IMG/VR virus record: IMGVR_UViG_3300025085_000055
Location: 1-43,139 of that record
Reading direction: 5' to 3' (one strand)
DNA: 43,139 bases
From: a virus
Shown here one piece after another: positions 1 to 9,875 of the stretch (the first letter of the stretch is position 1; each line of letters starts with the position of its first letter). Position numbers and translations under genes: made by a program. The notes under the pieces were generated by a model. That model saw nothing but the letters and a program-made list of their open reading frames with translations, did no database searches and was not told where the DNA came from.

Positions 1-264
1 CCATTAGATAGGACTATAGTGCAACCTATTATGCCTAGAGAAATAGATTTAAAAGAACCTATGTGGATTGTTGTTACGCCTGATAATTGGGAAGAACAAC
101 TTGCAAAAATTGAAAAACAAGAAGGTGAATTAGTTTTTTTAGCTATGACAATACCTGATTACGAGGTGATGGCTTACAATATGCAAGAATTAAAAAGGTA
201 TATAAATGAACTTAAAGAAGTTGTTGTGTATTATAGAACAGTTACTACAAATAAAGAGGAGTAA
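1..264 (+). CDS. Hypothetical protein upstream of endolysin, 5' partial
   Basis: The reading frame is open from base 1, and the first possible start, a GTG at 19, has no Shine-Dalgarno sequence in front of it. The gene therefore probably begins outside the window. At least 81 residues are visible, charged and with a predicted helical second half (residues about 45-75, rich in Glu and Lys). There is no membrane segment, so it does not look like a holin or a classical inner-membrane spanin. The stop codon lies five bases before the endolysin start, so the two are co-transcribed and a lysis-related role is possible. The family was not recognised. Confidence 0.7.
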   Translation, partial: PLDRTIVQPIMPREIDLKEPMWIVVTPDNWEEQLAKIEKQEGELVFLAMTIPDYEVMAYNMQELKRYINELKEVVVYYRTVTTNKEE

Positions 265-268
265 ACAA

Positions 269-712
269 ATGAACATATCACAAGAAGGATTATCATTAAT
301 TAAAAAATTTGAAGGTTGTGAGTTAGAAGCTTATAAATGTGCAGCAGGAGTTTGGACAATAGGATTTGGCTCAATTAAAGGTGTTAAACAAGGTGACACT
401 ATTACTCAAGAAGAAGCTGATAATTTATTGCTACATGAAATGGATGAATATGAAGGTTATATTAATGATGCTGTTAATGTTGATTTAAATCAAAATCAAT
501 TTGATGCTTTAGTATCATGGGTATTTAATTTAGGACCTTCAAATTTATCTTCAAGCACATTACTTACAAAAATTAATAATAAAGATTGGGATGATGTTCC
601 TGCACAAATTAAAAGATGGAATAAAGCTGGCGGTAAAGTTTTACAAGGGTTAATTAGACGTAGAGAAGCAGAGGCTTTACTTTTTGAAGGTAAAGAATGG
701 CACGAGGTATAA
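269..712 (+). CDS. Endolysin, GH24 (T4-type) lysozyme
   Basis: A 147-residue muramidase that should hydrolyse peptidoglycan at lysis. The ATG at 269 is preceded by AGAGGAG and is preferred to an in-frame upstream ATG at 206. Residues 14-16 (FEG) carry the catalytic Glu15. The second catalytic position is Cys24 (YKCAAGVWTIGFG) where T4 lysozyme has Asp, and Thr30 follows. The E-x8-C-x5-T spacing equals the E11/D20/T26 spacing of T4. Cys at this position is common in GH24 phage enzymes. The C-terminal GLIRRREAE segment is also typical. No signal peptide is present, so release would need a holin, which is not seen in this window. Confidence 0.93.
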   Translation: MNISQEGLSLIKKFEGCELEAYKCAAGVWTIGFGSIKGVKQGDTITQEEADNLLLHEMDEYEGYINDAVNVDLNQNQFDALVSWVFNLGPSNLSSSTLLTKINNKDWDDVPAQIKRWNKAGGKVLQGLIRRREAEALLFEGKEWHEV

Positions 713-715
713 ATA

Positions 716-2566
716 ATGCCATTAAGAAAATATGTATTTAAACCAGGTATAAACAAAGAAGGTACTAATTATAGTAACGAAGGTGGCTGGTTTGATGCAG
801 ATAAAGTTAGGTTTCGTAAAGGCAGACCTGAAAGAATTGGTGGATGGGAAAAACAAAGCACAAGTAGTTTTATAGGCACTTGTAGAAAAATATATCCATA
901 CAAATCTTCTGTAGGTACAGATTATATTACTTTAGGAACACATCAAAAATTTTATGTATTAGAAGGAGGGACTTATAATGATGTTACCCCCATACGAGAA
1001 ACAGCGACTAATGCTATTACTTTTTCTGCTACTGATGGCAGCACTACTATAACAGCAACTGATACTGACCATGGAGCAGTTACAGGAGATTTTGTTACAT
1101 TTAGTCAGGCTGTAAGTCTAGGCGGTAATATAACAGCTACAGTTTTAAATCAAGAATATCAAATAAATTCAGTACCTAGTGTTAATACTTATACATTTAC
1201 AGCTACAGCGACAGCTAATTCTAGTGATACTGGTAATGGTGGCTCTGGAGTAGATGGAGCTTATCAATTAAATTCTGGATTAGATGTATATGTATCATCT
1301 ACAGGTTGGGGTGCAGGTACATGGGGTGCAAGTACATGGGGTTCTACAAGTAATTTAGTGTCAAGTAATCAGTTAAGATTATGGTCAATAGATAATTTTG
1401 GTGATGATACTATATTAAATCCTAGGTCTGATGGTATTTATTATTGGGATGAATCATCTGGAACTAATAACAGAGCAGTAAATGTTACAAGTTTAGGTGG
1501 TGCTAGCAATGTGCCAACAAAAACATTTCAAATTATGCTTTCAGATGTAGACAAACACGTTATAGCATTTGGATGTAATCCTATAGGCTCTTCTAATTTA
1601 GACCCTTTATTAGTTAGATTTTCAGATACAGAAAGTATTACTGACTGGACACCAACAGCAACTAATCAAGCTGGTGGAGTACAGTTATCAATGGGTTCTA
1701 CTATAATAGGAGCTTTAAGAACAAGACAAGAAATACTTATATGGACTGATGTAGGTATAGTTTCTATGAGATTTGTAGGAGCACCATTTGTATTTTCATT
1801 TAATGAAGTTGCTAATGGTCCATCTTTAATATCTCCTAATGCAGCAGTTAATGCTAATAATCAAGTTTACTTTATGGATAATGGCGGATTTTATACATAT
1901 GCAGGTAGTGCACAAAGATTACCATGCACTGTATTAGATTATGTATTAAGTGATTTAAACCAAGGTCAAGCATTTAAAGTGTTTGGTGCAGTTAATAGTA
2001 TTGCTAATGAAATTATGTGGTTTTATCCATCAGGAGATAGTTTAGAAGTAGATAAATATGTTATGTATAACTATTTAGAACAAGTTTGGTCTATTGGCAC
2101 TACAACAGATGATTTTGTTAGAACAGCATGGGATGAAGCTTACATATTAAATAACCCTATAGCAGCTAGTAAAAATAGTAGTACAAATAATAATAACTAC
2201 TTGTTCGCACATGAAGTAGGACATAGTAATGATGGTAGTGACTTTACTGCATATATTGAATCAAGTGATTTTGATTTAGACCCAGATGGAGAAAAATATA
2301 TGGCAGTAAATAAGATAATACCTGATATAGAATTTAGGGACCAACAATCTACTACAGATGATGTAACAATAACAATTAAAGGTAGAGATTATCCATTACA
2401 AGATTTGTCTACCTTATCAACAGTATCAGTAACTCCTGACTCTACATTTACAAATACTAGAGCAAGAAGCAGGCAATGTGCTATCAAAGTATCTAATTCA
2501 TCTGCTGATTATGGTTGGAGACTAGGTGATTTAAGATTAGATATAAGACCAGATGGTAAAAGATAA
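716..2566 (+). CDS. Packaged DNA stabilisation / tail protein (P22 gp10-like)
   Basis: A 616-residue virion protein. The N-terminal signature WFDADKVRFRKGRPERIGGW (residues 26-45) is characteristic of the phage stabilisation-protein family used by short-tailed phages to plug the portal after DNA packaging. The middle (about residues 90-230) is Thr/Ser/Gly-rich with beta-structure character, and the C-terminal third has further beta-strand-like segments. It starts three bases after the endolysin stop and its own stop overlaps the next ATG by one base. Assignment rests on the N-terminal signature and the structural gene context, not on a search. Confidence 0.8.
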   Translation: MPLRKYVFKPGINKEGTNYSNEGGWFDADKVRFRKGRPERIGGWEKQSTSSFIGTCRKIYPYKSSVGTDYITLGTHQKFYVLEGGTYNDVTPIRETATNAITFSATDGSTTITATDTDHGAVTGDFVTFSQAVSLGGNITATVLNQEYQINSVPSVNTYTFTATATANSSDTGNGGSGVDGAYQLNSGLDVYVSSTGWGAGTWGASTWGSTSNLVSSNQLRLWSIDNFGDDTILNPRSDGIYYWDESSGTNNRAVNVTSLGGASNVPTKTFQIMLSDVDKHVIAFGCNPIGSSNLDPLLVRFSDTESITDWTPTATNQAGGVQLSMGSTIIGALRTRQEILIWTDVGIVSMRFVGAPFVFSFNEVANGPSLISPNAAVNANNQVYFMDNGGFYTYAGSAQRLPCTVLDYVLSDLNQGQAFKVFGAVNSIANEIMWFYPSGDSLEVDKYVMYNYLEQVWSIGTTTDDFVRTAWDEAYILNNPIAASKNSSTNNNNYLFAHEVGHSNDGSDFTAYIESSDFDLDPDGEKYMAVNKIIPDIEFRDQQSTTDDVTITIKGRDYPLQDLSTLSTVSVTPDSTFTNTRARSRQCAIKVSNSSADYGWRLGDLRLDIRPDGKR

Positions 2567-2769
2567 TGGCAAATCCTAAAACAATAGCATTACCTTTAGC
2601 ACAACAAGAATATAATACGACAGATGAATCAGTTACAAGAAGAATTATAGAACAAGCAGTACAAGATTTAGCTATAGAAATAGATAAATTACAAAAAATG
2701 CAAAGCGTTGTAGCAAGTAAAAGTGTTAAAAGGCATCAATTTTTATTAATGGGAGGCAAAAGTGTCTGA
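2566..2769 (+). CDS. Small structural-operon protein, unknown
   Basis: A 67-residue protein whose ATG overlaps the preceding stop (TAATG). Residues 20-50 form one predicted amphipathic helix (VTRRIIEQAVQDLAIEIDKL), and the last residues are basic. Small proteins of this form commonly sit between the stabilisation protein and tail genes of marine phages. The gene is tightly coupled on both sides, so it is real, but the function is unknown; a minor virion component or assembly factor is an inference. Confidence 0.7.
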   Translation: MANPKTIALPLAQQEYNTTDESVTRRIIEQAVQDLAIEIDKLQKMQSVVASKSVKRHQFLLMGGKSV

Positions 2770-3103
2770 TAATTTAAAAGTCTTAGGACAATCAGCACCT
2801 GCTGCAACAACTGAAACAGTTCTTTATACAGTTCCTGATATGACTCAAACAACTATAAGTTCTATAGTTATATGCAATAGAAATAATAGTAATCATAGTT
2901 ATAGAATAAATGTATCTGTAGCAGGAGCTACAACAAGTAATAAAGAGTATTTGTTTTATGATGTAACAAGTACATCAAATACAACACAAGCTCATGTAAT
3001 TGGTATAACATTAAATCAAACAGATGTAGTAAAAGTGTATGCAAGTGCAGAACACTTAAGCTTTAGTCTTTTTGGTTGCGAAACAACAGAGGAAGATAGA
3101 TAA
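2762..3103 (+). CDS. Hypothetical virion protein, beta-rich
   Basis: A 113-residue protein with a GTG start that overlaps the end of the upstream gene by eight bases and is preceded by GGGAGG. The sequence is Thr/Ser/Val-rich and looks like a small beta-sandwich (for example TTISSIVICNRN, residues 30-41). Similar short proteins in phage tail operons are tail-fibre or head-decoration components. That role is inferred from composition and location only. The stop overlaps the next start by one base. Confidence 0.7.
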   Translation: MSDNLKVLGQSAPAATTETVLYTVPDMTQTTISSIVICNRNNSNHSYRINVSVAGATTSNKEYLFYDVTSTSNTTQAHVIGITLNQTDVVKVYASAEHLSFSLFGCETTEEDR

Positions 3104-5919
3104 TGGACATTCAACAACAAACTAAAAATGTAGCAGCTCAAGGTCGTTTTGGCGATTCTATGCTTCTTCATGTTAATCCTGCTGAAGTAAAAGGATTAGC
3201 ATCTGCTGTACCTTTAACTATAAATCCAGAAACAGGACAACCTGAAGCTTTCTTACCTTTCTTAGCACCTGTATTAGGCTCTATGCTAGCACCTACAGTT
3301 CTTGGAGCAATAGGTGTTACTGGTTTATCAGCAGGAGCTATGGCAGGTATAGGAGCAGGTTTAGCTACATATGCACAGACAGGTGGTTCTGGTTCTAAAG
3401 CATTACTATCAGGACTTACAGCAGGATTAGGAACAAGAGCATTACAAGGAGTAGCACAAGGAACACAAGCAGGAGTAGATGCAGCAATAGCAACACCACC
3501 AGTAGACCCAAGTTTTGTTGGACCAATGCCTACACCAGTTGCTCCAGTAACTCCTCCAGTTGCTCCACCACTAGATAAAAGTATAACAGCAGGTGAATCT
3601 CTTAAATCAATGTTTACTCAACCTGACTTAGCAGGTCAAATGGGTGGTTTTGATGCAGGTATGAAAAGTTTAGCAGGAGCAGCAATGACTCCTGCTGGAA
3701 TGGCAGCAGGAACAGCAGCAGGTACAGCAGGCGTTATAGCATCACAAGAAGAGTTTGAAAGACAAATGGCTCAACTTACAGAAGATGAAGAAGAACGCAA
3801 AAGAAGAATGTATGAAATGTACCCTGAACAAATACCAATGAAAGAAGGTGGTAGAACTGGTTATTTTATGGGTGGTATGATGGAAGATAAATTTGTACCT
3901 GATGCTCCATATGGTTATGAAAGTGATTATAGTGGATTAAATGGTATAGGTGGTGGTTTTAATGCTTATAGTACACCTCCAAGAAGAAGAACTAGACCAA
4001 TAGGTCGTGGTTTTATGCCAGGTTTTATGCCTGAGTATTCTTATTTTGAAGGCATGAATCCAAGTGCTACAGCTTTAGGTTATGACCCATTAGGTAATTT
4101 TCAAAATCCTCAATCTTATCAAGGAGGATATAGCCAACCTTCTAGAAGAAGAGGTGGCTTTGGTGGTCTTTTGGGTGGTAGTCGTAGAGGCTATAGACCA
4201 CAACCTCAATTACAACCTCCTCAATTTGCAGGATATGGCAATCCATTTATGCAATCACCTAGCTATCAAGGATTCTATGGTGTACCACAAATGCAACAAA
4301 CTTTAAATCCTTATGCAAGATTTACACAACAACCAATGCCTTATCAACCATATCAACCATATGTACCTCCAGTAGAAACACCTCCAGATGATGGTGGTGG
4401 AACTGGTGGTGGTGGAACTGGTGGTGGTGGAACACCTCCTATAGACCCACCAATAGATGATGGGGGTGGTCGTAAAGGAGCTGTTAAAAATCCTGACCCT
4501 ATAGCACCACCAGATGATTTTGTTAATCCTATTATTAATCCACCTGTAGGCGGACCAGTAGAACCTCCTGTATATTATCCTGGAGGAACACCAGGTTTTT
4601 ATGATAGACCAGTACCTAAACCTGTAAAACCTATTATAGAACCTATAAATACACCTCCTCCTACAGTAACAATACCTATTGAAGGTGGAGCAGATGTAAC
4701 AATACCTGACTTTAGTAGACCTCAACCACCTGCACCAGTTATACCACCTGTTATGGCTCCACCTATGAAAAGACCAGAGCCACCTATGTCTATAGATAGA
4801 ATTAGTAATTATGATTTAGATAGAAAATTTGGTGCAGTGCCTATTTCAGAACCAGCACCTACAGATGATATGGCTAGACTCGCTCCTGCACAATTAGCAT
4901 CTATAGGAACTCCATTGTCACAAAGTGCTTTAGACCAACAAGCAGCAATGAGTAGTTTACAAGCTAATAGTATAGATAATTTGTTAAAAGGACCTAAAAT
5001 GTCTAATGATAGCGATAGATTTAATAGGGACCGAATTGCTATAGCAAATCCTATAGCACTACCTCCTATAGCACCTCCTGTTCAATCAGTAACTACACCA
5101 CAGCCTATAGGTCAAGAACCACAACCTCCTCAAACTAGTGGTATACCAGTAACAGGTGGTGGACCATTAGGTAGTGGAATATTACCTGTAGCTAATTTAC
5201 CTTCAGGACCAACAGCTCCTCCAAGTAATACTGGTAGACAAATACCATCAGGACCAGCTATGGGTGGTATAAGTGCAGTACCTACACCAGCAGCACCAGC
5301 TAATCAAAAAGGTAATAATCCTCCTACTATGTCCATTGGTGGACCAGGTGGTGGTAGACGCGGTATCTTTGGAGCACCTATGTTTGCAGCAGGTGGAGAT
5401 ACTGACTTACCTAATGAAGGCTTAGAAGCTTTATCTAAAACAGAAAAAGGTAGAGAAGCTGTAGAAGCAATGGGTTATCAAGAAGGCGGTCAAACAGATA
5501 TGATGCAAGACCCAGTAACACAAGATGTAATTATGTTTATTCTTGGTGAGACTGATAATGAAAATGCAATCAATGCTTTCGTAGAAAAATATGGTGCTGA
5601 GCAGTTTATGTTCTTAAGAGATAAAATCTTAAAACAAGCAGCAGGTAATCCAGATGCACAAACAGAAGGCTTAATACAAGGTAATGGCAATAGCGGAATG
5701 GCTGATGACTTACCAGGTGTTATAGGCAATAAAGAAAAGATAGCTGTATCGCAAGATGAGTTTATAGTTCCAGCAGATGTTGTATCTATGTTAGGAGATG
5801 GTAGTTCAGACGCAGGCTCTAAACAACTATATAATATGATGGATAGAGTTAGACAAGCTAAAACTGGCGGAACAACACAAGCTCCACCACTTAATCCACA
5901 AAAGGTATTACCAGCATGA
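3103..5919 (+). CDS. Large Pro/Gly-rich virion protein
   Basis: A 938-residue low-complexity protein. Residues 40-130 are Ala/Gly-rich and hydrophobic (GAIGVTGLSAGAMAG). A central stretch of about residues 250-790 is dominated by Pro, Gly, Gln and Tyr with a TGGGG repeat near residues 430-445. The C-terminal 150 residues look folded and include SQDEFIVPADVVSMLGDGSS, a segment known from structural proteins of marine phages. It also has a GGRTGYFMGG motif near residue 249 that recurs in the 8071 gene. It overlaps both neighbours by a few bases. A tail or internal virion role is inferred from context; the exact family is not certain. Confidence 0.72.
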   Translation: MDIQQQTKNVAAQGRFGDSMLLHVNPAEVKGLASAVPLTINPETGQPEAFLPFLAPVLGSMLAPTVLGAIGVTGLSAGAMAGIGAGLATYAQTGGSGSKALLSGLTAGLGTRALQGVAQGTQAGVDAAIATPPVDPSFVGPMPTPVAPVTPPVAPPLDKSITAGESLKSMFTQPDLAGQMGGFDAGMKSLAGAAMTPAGMAAGTAAGTAGVIASQEEFERQMAQLTEDEEERKRRMYEMYPEQIPMKEGGRTGYFMGGMMEDKFVPDAPYGYESDYSGLNGIGGGFNAYSTPPRRRTRPIGRGFMPGFMPEYSYFEGMNPSATALGYDPLGNFQNPQSYQGGYSQPSRRRGGFGGLLGGSRRGYRPQPQLQPPQFAGYGNPFMQSPSYQGFYGVPQMQQTLNPYARFTQQPMPYQPYQPYVPPVETPPDDGGGTGGGGTGGGGTPPIDPPIDDGGGRKGAVKNPDPIAPPDDFVNPIINPPVGGPVEPPVYYPGGTPGFYDRPVPKPVKPIIEPINTPPPTVTIPIEGGADVTIPDFSRPQPPAPVIPPVMAPPMKRPEPPMSIDRISNYDLDRKFGAVPISEPAPTDDMARLAPAQLASIGTPLSQSALDQQAAMSSLQANSIDNLLKGPKMSNDSDRFNRDRIAIANPIALPPIAPPVQSVTTPQPIGQEPQPPQTSGIPVTGGGPLGSGILPVANLPSGPTAPPSNTGRQIPSGPAMGGISAVPTPAAPANQKGNNPPTMSIGGPGGGRRGIFGAPMFAAGGDTDLPNEGLEALSKTEKGREAVEAMGYQEGGQTDMMQDPVTQDVIMFILGETDNENAINAFVEKYGAEQFMFLRDKILKQAAGNPDAQTEGLIQGNGNSGMADDLPGVIGNKEKIAVSQDEFIVPADVVSMLGDGSSDAGSKQLYNMMDRVRQAKTGGTTQAPPLNPQKVLPA

Positions 5920-6395
5920 ATCAAGTAGCAGAAAAAATAGAAGTAGAAGCAGAAGAAGGTTTTGAAATATCGTTAATGCCTAGCGATAAGATGACTCTTG
6001 TATGGGAACAATGTGAAAAATTTCTAGAAAAATCTTGCAAACGCTCTAATGGTAGAAGTACACCTAAAGATGTATTTTATGATTGCCTTAATAATAGAGC
6101 TTCATTATGGATTATCTTTGATAAAGGTAGTTTAGACATTGTTGGATGTGCTATTACAAAAATAAATCAATATCCGACTGGCAAAAGAATGTTAAACATT
6201 GACCATGTAACTGGTAAGAAAATGAATGACTGGGCTGATAGAGGGCTTAAAGTTATTTACAAATGGGCAAAAGCTAATGATTGCAAAGGTATAGAAGGCG
6301 TTGGTAGAGAAGGATTTTGGAACTGGATTAAAGCTAGAGAAGATTGGAAAAAAACAGCAGTATTCTTTGAATATGAATTTGAGGACAATGAATAA
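5916..6395 (+). CDS. GNAT-like phage virion/internal protein
   Basis: A 159-residue protein overlapping the previous gene by ATGA. The pattern of an N-terminal helix, central strands with a hydrophobic core (LWIIFDKGSLDIVGCAITKI, near residue 63), a helix (WADRGLKVIYKWAKAND) and a closing aromatic strand resembles the acyltransferase (GNAT) fold. Small GNAT-like proteins of this size are encoded next to internal virion proteins in T7-like phages (gp13 type). No catalytic residue can be assigned, so a structural role is as likely as an enzymatic one. Confidence 0.55.
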   Translation: MNQVAEKIEVEAEEGFEISLMPSDKMTLVWEQCEKFLEKSCKRSNGRSTPKDVFYDCLNNRASLWIIFDKGSLDIVGCAITKINQYPTGKRMLNIDHVTGKKMNDWADRGLKVIYKWAKANDCKGIEGVGREGFWNWIKAREDWKKTAVFFEYEFEDNE

Positions 6396-8071
6396 TGAGA
6401 TATTTTAAAGGCGGTGGTGGTTCATCAGCACCAACAGAAACAACAGTAACACAAACAGATTTACCAGAATACGTTCAACCGTATTTTGAACGACTTCTTA
6501 AAAGAGGAGAAGCTGAATCTAATCAACCTTATACACCTTATCAAGGTGAAAGATTAGCTTATTTTTCTCCTGATGAACTAACATCACAAGCAATGACAAG
6601 AGGGTATGCACAAGCTGGCACTCCTCAAGAATATCAATTAGCTTCACAAAGAGCAGCACAATTAGGTGGACCATATGGGTCTGGTTATCAAGCTGATTAC
6701 TTAGGCAATACATATGATGCACAAGGATATGGTTCAGGCTACCAAGCTGGACTAGTAGGTTCAGGTTATCAAGCAGGACAACAAAGAGAAGCTTATGATG
6801 CACAATCATATCAACCAGGTTATCAAGCACGAGGATTACAATCTGGATATCAAGCACAAGATAATTTTTCTACATATAATCCATTTGCAAGACAATCAGG
6901 TTATCAAGCAGGTCAAGTAGGACCAGAATTTCAACAGTTAGGATATGAAGAAAACATAAATAGATTTATGTCTCCATATCAACAAGCTGTAACTGATATA
7001 CAAAAAAGAGAAGCAACACGACAATCAGAAATGATGGGTGATAAAACTGCTGATGCTGCGGCTATGTCTGGTGGTTTAGGTGGTTATCGTGAAGCTATTA
7101 TGCAAGCAGAACGTGAGCGTAATTTAGGTACACAACTAAGTGATATACAAGCTAAAGGCAGTCAAGCAGCTTTCCAATCAGCACAACAACAATTAGCAGC
7201 AGAAAGAGCATCAAGTTTAGATGCTTCTAAATTTGGTTTACAACAATTTACTGCTGGAGAACAAGCTAGACAAGCACAAGAACAAATGCAACAACAAGCT
7301 TTCCAAGTAAGTGAAGCAGCTAGACAAAAAGCAGCAGAAATGGGTATGACTGCTAGACAACAAAATCAAGCAGCAAGACAAGCTGAAGAACAATATAGAC
7401 AGTCTGCATTTGCTCAAACAGAATCTGCACGTCAAGCACAAGAAAAGTTTGGACAAAGTGGTTTCCAATTAACAGAAAGTTCTTTCCAAAAACAAGCAGA
7501 TATAGATTTAAAAAGATATCAAGCTGGAGAAGCTGCAAAACAACAAGCAGCAAAACTTGGTCTTACAGCAGCACAACAAAACGAAGCAGCCAGACAGGCT
7601 CAAGAAAAGTTTATGCAAAGTGCATACGCTACATCAGAGAAATCATTTCAAGAACAAGGCAAACAAGACATTGCTGCTTATCAAGCCAGAGAAGCTGCTA
7701 GGCAGGCTCAAGAGAAGTATGGACAATCAGCTTATGATATGTCACAGCGTTATGGTCTAGCCTCTGTAGACGCTCTTAGAGGTGCTGGTGGAGATATACA
7801 AGATGATGTAAGGCAAAGAATTGCTGCATTACAAGGCATAGGTCAAGGTAATAGAGCAATGCAACAAGCATCTATGGATATGGGATATCAAGACTTTTTG
7901 AGACAACAAAACTATTCTAATCAACAGTTAACTCAATTAGCTGGTTTATTAAGAGGTGTGCCAGTAACACCACAACAACAAATAAGTACCTATCAACAAC
8001 AACCAGGATTATTCCAGACCGCAGTAGGAGCTGGATTACAAGGACTAGGTTTATATAGAGGAATGAGCTAA
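6395..8071 (+). CDS. Gln/Ala-rich repeat virion protein
   Basis: A 558-residue protein starting at an ATG that overlaps the previous stop (TAATG). Residues 95-180 hold repeated SGYQAG/PGYQA units (at least six). Residues 230-480 are long predicted helices built from repeated units of the form ARQAQEKFGQSAF, rich in Gln and Ala. The N terminus is Gly-rich. This architecture, next to the giant internal protein, suggests an ejected or internal virion protein; coiled-coil assembly is likely. No family is recognised beyond similar proteins in uncultured marine phages. Confidence 0.72.
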   Translation: MRYFKGGGGSSAPTETTVTQTDLPEYVQPYFERLLKRGEAESNQPYTPYQGERLAYFSPDELTSQAMTRGYAQAGTPQEYQLASQRAAQLGGPYGSGYQADYLGNTYDAQGYGSGYQAGLVGSGYQAGQQREAYDAQSYQPGYQARGLQSGYQAQDNFSTYNPFARQSGYQAGQVGPEFQQLGYEENINRFMSPYQQAVTDIQKREATRQSEMMGDKTADAAAMSGGLGGYREAIMQAERERNLGTQLSDIQAKGSQAAFQSAQQQLAAERASSLDASKFGLQQFTAGEQARQAQEQMQQQAFQVSEAARQKAAEMGMTARQQNQAARQAEEQYRQSAFAQTESARQAQEKFGQSGFQLTESSFQKQADIDLKRYQAGEAAKQQAAKLGLTAAQQNEAARQAQEKFMQSAYATSEKSFQEQGKQDIAAYQAREAARQAQEKYGQSAYDMSQRYGLASVDALRGAGGDIQDDVRQRIAALQGIGQGNRAMQQASMDMGYQDFLRQQNYSNQQLTQLAGLLRGVPVTPQQQISTYQQQPGLFQTAVGAGLQGLGLYRGMS

Positions 8072-9864
8072 TGGCAAATTTAGTAGAACTATCAAATCAA
8101 TTAGAGGATTTTCCAGAGCAACAACTTGTGCAAATGTCACAAGACCCAAACTCTATGTACCCTTCTTATTTAGTATTGTCTGAAATACAAAGACGTAATC
8201 AAATGAGAAAGATGTATGAAGCTCAACAACCAAAACCTGAAACAACTGTTGCTGAAGAAGTAATAGGTGAGTTTGCAGGTCAACAAGGTTTACAAGGAGC
8301 TATGGCTCAATCACCTGGTCCACAAGATGCTTTCCCACCAAGTGATATGGGTAACATGGCTCCGCCTTCTCCTATGCAAATGATGGCTAGTGGCGGAATT
8401 GTTGGATATAAAAATAAAGGCAAAACAGAATATAAAGAAGCTGCTGATGATTATGGCAAACAATTACTAGAAATTTTTGAAAAAGAAGGAAGATATAAAA
8501 AAAGATATAGTGATTATGAAAAAGGAGAAAGATTTACTTATCCTTTAACTCCAAGAGATTATGTTGTAAGTGATGAAGAATATAAAAGATTAAAAGAAGG
8601 TAACTTTGTAATGGGTGAAGGTGCTTTACAAGAATATAGACCATTTCTTATGTTATTAAATGCTTTAGATGGTGAATCTGGTGCAAGGTATATGCCAGAA
8701 TCAGAAGTAAAAGGACTTAAAGCAAAATTAAAAGCTTCCATAATAGAAGATAAATTATCTCAAATGGGTATGGCTGCTGGTGGTAGAACAGGTTATCAAA
8801 CAGGTGGTAGTTTAGGTTTAGGTGGAGATAGTTTAGCTGGAACATTTACTAATCCAAATGAAGTTTCTATAGAAGAAAAAGATGCAGTTGATAAAAATAT
8901 TGGACAACTTTATGAACAATATGGTGCACCTACTTTAAAAGCTATGAAAGTTTTAAATGAAGATGGAAGTATTAATTATATTAATTCTGCTTTAGCTTTA
9001 GCATCTATTAATCCTACTTTTAGATTAGGTAAAGCTGCTGTTGGATTAGGTGGTAGAACAATACAAAAATTTGCACCAAAATTATTAGAAAAAGGAAAAA
9101 ATTTTATTACAAAACCTGGAGTAAAAATACAAAATCCTGCTTTAAAAACAGGAGTACAGTATGGTGATGATGTTATTGACCCTAAAACTGGAGCTAAAAT
9201 AAAACAAGTTATTACTGGTCCTAGAACATTAAAAATACCAAGTGCAAAAGGTTTATTAAGAGGTGCAGGTAATCTTGCTTTACCAAGTTTAGTTGTAGGA
9301 AATTTAATTGAATCAGGTATGGAAAGAAAAGCAATAGAAAAAGAAGAAGCTAGATTATTAGCAGAACAAAAAGCAGCAGAACAAGAAAGATTATTAGCAG
9401 AACAAGAAGCTAAAATAGCTTCAGAAAAAGCAAAACAAGAAGCTGCTATACAAGCACAAATAAAAAAAGAAAAAGAACAAAAACAAGCTGATATGTTAGT
9501 AGGTCTTGGTGGAGCTATAATGAGTGCTAAGAATATAGGAGAACTTGGTACAGGAATTTCTGATGTATATACTGGAATACAAACAAGAGAAGATGCAAAA
9601 AGTTTAACTGGATTGCAAGGCAGATTATTACAAGCACAAGCATCACAAATTGAAGCAAATATAGCTGGTATGGATTTAAAAGAATTACAAGCATCAGCAA
9701 AAATAATTGGTGATGGATTAGAAAATGGAGCTTTAACTGTAGAAGAATATGGTCCTACATTCCAGGCTATAGCTGACAAAATAGCATTACTACAAGGTTT
9801 ACAACCTAAACTTGGTGGAGAAACTATTTTAGCTGCTAATGAAAAAGTTTCAGGCGGTAATTAA
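8071..9864 (+). CDS. Virion protein with Lys/Glu/Ala coiled coil
   Basis: A 597-residue protein coupled to the previous gene (TAATG). Residues 1-45 are helical, followed by a Pro/Gln-rich linker and an ASGGIVGYKNKGK motif. A GGRTGYQTGGSLG segment lies near residue 240. Residues 425-470 are a highly charged coiled coil (EKEEARLLAEQKAAEQERL), followed by a hydrophobic Gly-rich segment (MLVGLGGAIMSA, about residues 472-483) and a helical C-terminal domain. It probably belongs to the injected or tail-tube set together with the 9876 gene. This is inferred from composition and order. Confidence 0.7.
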   Translation: MANLVELSNQLEDFPEQQLVQMSQDPNSMYPSYLVLSEIQRRNQMRKMYEAQQPKPETTVAEEVIGEFAGQQGLQGAMAQSPGPQDAFPPSDMGNMAPPSPMQMMASGGIVGYKNKGKTEYKEAADDYGKQLLEIFEKEGRYKKRYSDYEKGERFTYPLTPRDYVVSDEEYKRLKEGNFVMGEGALQEYRPFLMLLNALDGESGARYMPESEVKGLKAKLKASIIEDKLSQMGMAAGGRTGYQTGGSLGLGGDSLAGTFTNPNEVSIEEKDAVDKNIGQLYEQYGAPTLKAMKVLNEDGSINYINSALALASINPTFRLGKAAVGLGGRTIQKFAPKLLEKGKNFITKPGVKIQNPALKTGVQYGDDVIDPKTGAKIKQVITGPRTLKIPSAKGLLRGAGNLALPSLVVGNLIESGMERKAIEKEEARLLAEQKAAEQERLLAEQEAKIASEKAKQEAAIQAQIKKEKEQKQADMLVGLGGAIMSAKNIGELGTGISDVYTGIQTREDAKSLTGLQGRLLQAQASQIEANIAGMDLKELQASAKIIGDGLENGALTVEEYGPTFQAIADKIALLQGLQPKLGGETILAANEKVSGGN

Positions 9865-9875
9865 AAGGTTATTTA

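Noticed and set aside
206-268. Upstream ATG as start of the endolysin gene
   Set aside because: It would add 21 residues inside the preceding gene; the ATG at 269 has AGAGGAG at good spacing and gives a normal GH24 N terminus.
4303-4725. Long minus-strand frame within the Pro/Gly-rich virion gene
   Set aside because: It is an antisense shadow of low-complexity codons, rich in Tyr, Arg and Cys, with no start signal.
8976-9779. A 267-codon minus-strand frame within the virion gene at 8071
   Set aside because: Antisense shadow of Ala/Lys/Glu codons in an AT-rich gene; no Shine-Dalgarno sequence or neighbours on that strand.
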